Positions 61,246-64,000 of a stretch of 64,000 nt of DNA are shown here, one piece after another. This DNA is from Anseranas semipalmata (taxonomy: Eukaryota; Chordata; Aves; Anseriformes; Anseranatidae), in contig VXAA01004209.1 of the NCBI GenBank assembly GCA_013399115.1, positions 595,361 to 659,360 on the forward strand. The letters run 5' to 3'. Below the pieces are notes generated by a model. It ran no database searches, was not told the DNA's origin, and saw only the letters and a program-made list of their open reading frames with translations. The position numbers and the translations under genes are program-made. How positions within the stretch are numbered: position 1 is the stretch's first letter; each line of letters opens with the position of its first letter.

Positions 61246-63056
61246 ATTAACTGTCTTACTAACTGATTATCTTTGCATTTTGGAAGAGTCTGTAATATCA
61301 AAGTCCTGCTCTGTAGAGCATCTGTTTCTGAGTGAAAGTAATATCAGCTATTAACAATTGGACTCAGGAAAATGGGGACTTCTGGTTACATGCTTAAGCC
61401 CAACCTACAAATGTACTTTTCATGCTCAAAAAATGGAGGCTCACTTTTTGGCAACAAAATTGAAACATAAACCATGCCCAGTGAGAAGGGTAAGTTATAT
61501 CTAATAGTTGATATTAATCTTCTAAAAAGACTCTCACTTTCAAGCCAGTAAGAATACTAGGTTCCTTACAGTCACTGTGGACACATCCAAGCTCTTCTGG
61601 AGCAAGGAATCTTAAACCACCATCGGACTCTTCTGCATTTCATTCATTTTACCTCCTTTATGTTGTTCATTATGGTCTTCCTGAGAACTCTGAACCTTCC
61701 TGCCCTGTCCTTGAAGTTTCACTTCAAGCACTGAAGTGATGACAAACTGCCCATGAAAACAACAGTCTCCAAGATCTGAGCCAGCACTGTTCCATCTGCT
61801 GTTTAGTAAGAGTTCTTGGAAAAGTAGCCAGGCCAAATATTTTTATTAAAAGCTGATTATGTCATCTTTTTCTGAGAAACCATTTCATTTATGCATAAAA
61901 CTGCGTTAGACAGATTTAGCAGAACCCTTATTGTTCAATGGTATGGAATTTTATTTTATTTATTTTTTATAGTGATGAATCCCAAAGGTGGCTTTTTATA
62001 GCTGTAGTGCGTAGGCTGCCTGCAGTCATGGGCCTTCCCCCAGCTTTGATTATTGTCTTATCAAACAGTGCTACTTTTGTGAACTCTATGACGAATTTTA
62101 GAACAGCAAAATTTCTCAAAGCACACATTTTATAGCTAATCTTTGGTAATTATCACTTAATTTGATAGAAGAAGAGGGTGAGAGGGCAAAAGGTTTTATT
62201 ACTGCTATGTGATAGGAGCATTGTATCATCAGCAGCTAAAGTGCTGTATAATTTGTTTGTAGAGTTTTGCCTTGTAACGTATCTAATTGTGTGGTATCCC
62301 TAACTAGTTTTCCATGTATGTTTGCAAATTTCATTGTTAATAACAATCCTAATATGGTATTCATTAGCCTGTTAATTACATTGTCATTTAGAAACCCTTG
62401 CTTCCAATTAGCTTTAATGACAACATCAGAGTCATTTTTCTGTGCTGCCATTTTTGTGCAACACTTTCTTATTTAAACTGCTTGCTGTTCTGTCTTAATT
62501 AAATTTAATAACAGCAGTGGTAGTTTATAGGGGACTTTTTAACCTCATTTAATGTCAGACCATTTATACTAGTTTGAAGTAGGCACTGAAAACGTTTGCA
62601 GTAATCCAATTACTTTGAAAAGGAGCAGACTTCACTTGTGTCAGATGATTTTAATACAAGCAAAATCCCCATGAAAGGTCAAACTTGCTACCTGTGCAAA
62701 TATGTAGAACCATTAGAGTTTTTTCTAAGTACACCAAAGATACAGTGAAAAATCAACAACAAAAAGGAGCCCATAACTTTTTTTCTTTTTTTAATAGCAG
62801 AAGAAAAGGGTGAAAAACACATCAGTGTCATTAGTAACTCAATGCTGCCATTCAGACAGAACTTCAAGTAGGAAACAGTTGCAGTATTTTCTTTTAACTT
62901 GGGAAAGCTCCACAGGACCTGAATAATACATTTGGCATTATGCAACACCCTTGAAGTTGCACAGCGAGACCAGAATCATGGCTCTCATTAAAAATAATCT
63001 TTTTAGCCCACACAGATTTAAGCCCTTCAGAGAAATTTCTTCATGAAAGAGTAGGA
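61246..63056. other. Noncoding stretch with a homeodomain-motif-rich part
   Basis: 62250-62620 is rich in TAATTA/AATTAA and similar core motifs (TTAATTACATTGTCATTTAG, CCAATTAGCTTTAATGACAA). It has the look of a conserved noncoding element. No exon evidence. Confidence 0.35.
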
Positions 63057-63165
63057 AATCACAGAGAAGTAAGATTGAAAGAGATGCCAGAGGTCACCTA
63101 GTCCATCCTCTTCTGCAAGCAGGACGTCTAAACCAATACCATTTCTGAAGAAAAGTTTGTTAGAC
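63057..63165 (-). mobile_element. Short diverged CR1 3' fragment, minus orientation
   Basis: TCACAGAGAAGTAAGATTGA, AGAGGTCACCTAGTCCATCC and AGCAGGACGTCTAAACC follow the CR1 3' UTR in reverse with many substitutions. Confidence 0.6.
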
Positions 63166-63452
63166 CTTACAGTCCTACTTTCATAAAGATTTCGCACCTT
63201 ATTTGATGGGCTCTGATTGATACGGTCAAATGCTGTTATGAAGATTGCTCCAATACTGACCATCTCTCTGTGAATTTGGAGATGATTGCAGGCACCTTTA
63301 TCCTAGAATATTATTTGACTGTAGAGAGGCATTAAGCTTGACCGTGCTCTGGAAAAATCCTATGGCCCTCTCAGGGAGTTTCCTAGAGCTCAGATATGAT
63401 TTTTGTGTGCAGAAGCTGATAAAGGAGAAAGTAGAAGTATTTCAGTGATCTG

Positions 63453-63668
63453 TCAAAGATGATAGCTGCCAGCATGGCATGCTGAACTTGTGAGACGCAG
63501 CGAAGTCAAGGAGGGACACAATTCCTCAGTTGGAGGTGAGAGGGAAAACCCAGCTGTAACTACAACACGAGACACAGGCAGCGATGATGGTTGTGCTGGG
63601 GAAAATCTGTGACTGAGAAGCAGAAGGAGCTGAAGGAGCAAAATCCCTGACAGCATCATAAGGGCCAT
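63453..63668 (-). CDS. Uncertain small ORF with a signal-peptide-like start
   Basis: Minus strand: ATG at 63668 begins MALMMLSGILLLQLLLLLSH, a strongly hydrophobic leader, followed by about 50 polar S/T/P-rich residues to a TGA at 63453 (71 codons). A good acceptor (GTTTTCTTACTTTACTTACCAG) lies just upstream of the ATG. The patch is GC- and CpG-richer than its surroundings. But the + strand is also open here (46 codons ending near 63611), and no family is recognised, so a chance ORF or old pseudogene is quite possible. Confidence 0.22.
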   Translation of the reverse strand: MALMMLSGILLLQLLLLLSHRFSPAQPSSLPVSRVVVTAGFSLSPPTEELCPSLTSLRLTSSACHAGSYHL

Positions 63669-64000
63669 TGTAGCCCAACTGGTAAGTAAAGTAAGAAAAC
63701 GCCAAGATGGTAAAGAGACTGAGGCAGGCAATTGTCTCTAGGGGCTTCCTTCTCTGTAGCAGATATAACTCATAGAGATTTCAGGAGAAGAAAGAGGAAG
63801 GTTGATATTTCTTTCCCAGAGCACTGTTTAGGTCTTGTTTGCCTCTCTTTATTACACACCACAGTGGTGTAATAGGCAGCTTTCTGCTCAGCCTGCTGAA
63901 TTCTATAAATCCTGCTGTTAAGCTTATAAGTCACCCCTAGATCTGGTCAGCCATTTCAAGGATATTGAGGCCCTGACTGGGTCTCCTTAGTACCAGATAC

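Noticed and set aside
1..64000. Search for CRISPR arrays, tRNA/rRNA genes, bacterial operons or a prophage
   Set aside because: No spaced identical repeats, cloverleaf-like sequence or compact gene runs were seen, and the repeat content is avian.

Overview
The window looks like about 64 kb of avian nuclear DNA. It is AT-rich and has no compact coding. It carries several CR1 LINE fragments with the bird-type 3' end (tandem ATTCTATG-like octamers and reverse-transcriptase C-terminal coding), plus two or three pieces of avian endogenous-retrovirus LTR that I recognise from memory. The order or species cannot be told from this alone. Nearly all ORFs of 60-120 codons here are chance or repeat-derived. 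Real coding sequence, where present, is in short exons.

Left end (1-14 kb): two gene tails appear to converge. On the + strand, exons at 3224-3335, 7882-7966 and 8032-8148 have good splice sites and matching phases (0/1, 1/2, 2/stop), giving about 82 open codons that end in TAA at 8081. On the - strand, exons at 12416-12497 and 11822-11863 have near-consensus acceptors and GTAAGT donors. They join in phase into about 41 open codons. A few weaker - strand exon candidates (13.8, 21.1, 21.7 kb) could belong to the same gene. I could not name either protein.

Middle (14-50 kb): long noncoding sequence with an LTR at 17979-18554, two CR1 segments in + orientation at 35.8-36.6 kb, a 1.3 kb CR1 in - orientation at 39.1-40.4 kb, a pair of direct repeats about 3 kb apart (42.6 and 45.5 kb), and an LTR-like block at 47.5-48.2 kb containing an internal duplication. 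Isolated splice-site pairs at 24-25 kb and 41.8-42.2 kb (each phase-consistent across two exons), 34.4 kb (-) and 49.9-50.0 kb suggest possible unannotated or long-noncoding transcripts.

Right end (50-64 kb): mostly featureless AT-rich DNA with an ancient CR1 (55.4-55.9 kb), a SINE-like piece (56.0 kb), two short CR1 3' ends (61.1 and 63.1 kb), and a stretch rich in TAATTA homeodomain-type motifs (62.2-62.6 kb) that may be a conserved noncoding element. No bacterial-type system, CRISPR array, tRNA or rRNA was found, and I see no convincing new biological system. The strongest leads are the two unnamed split genes at the left end.
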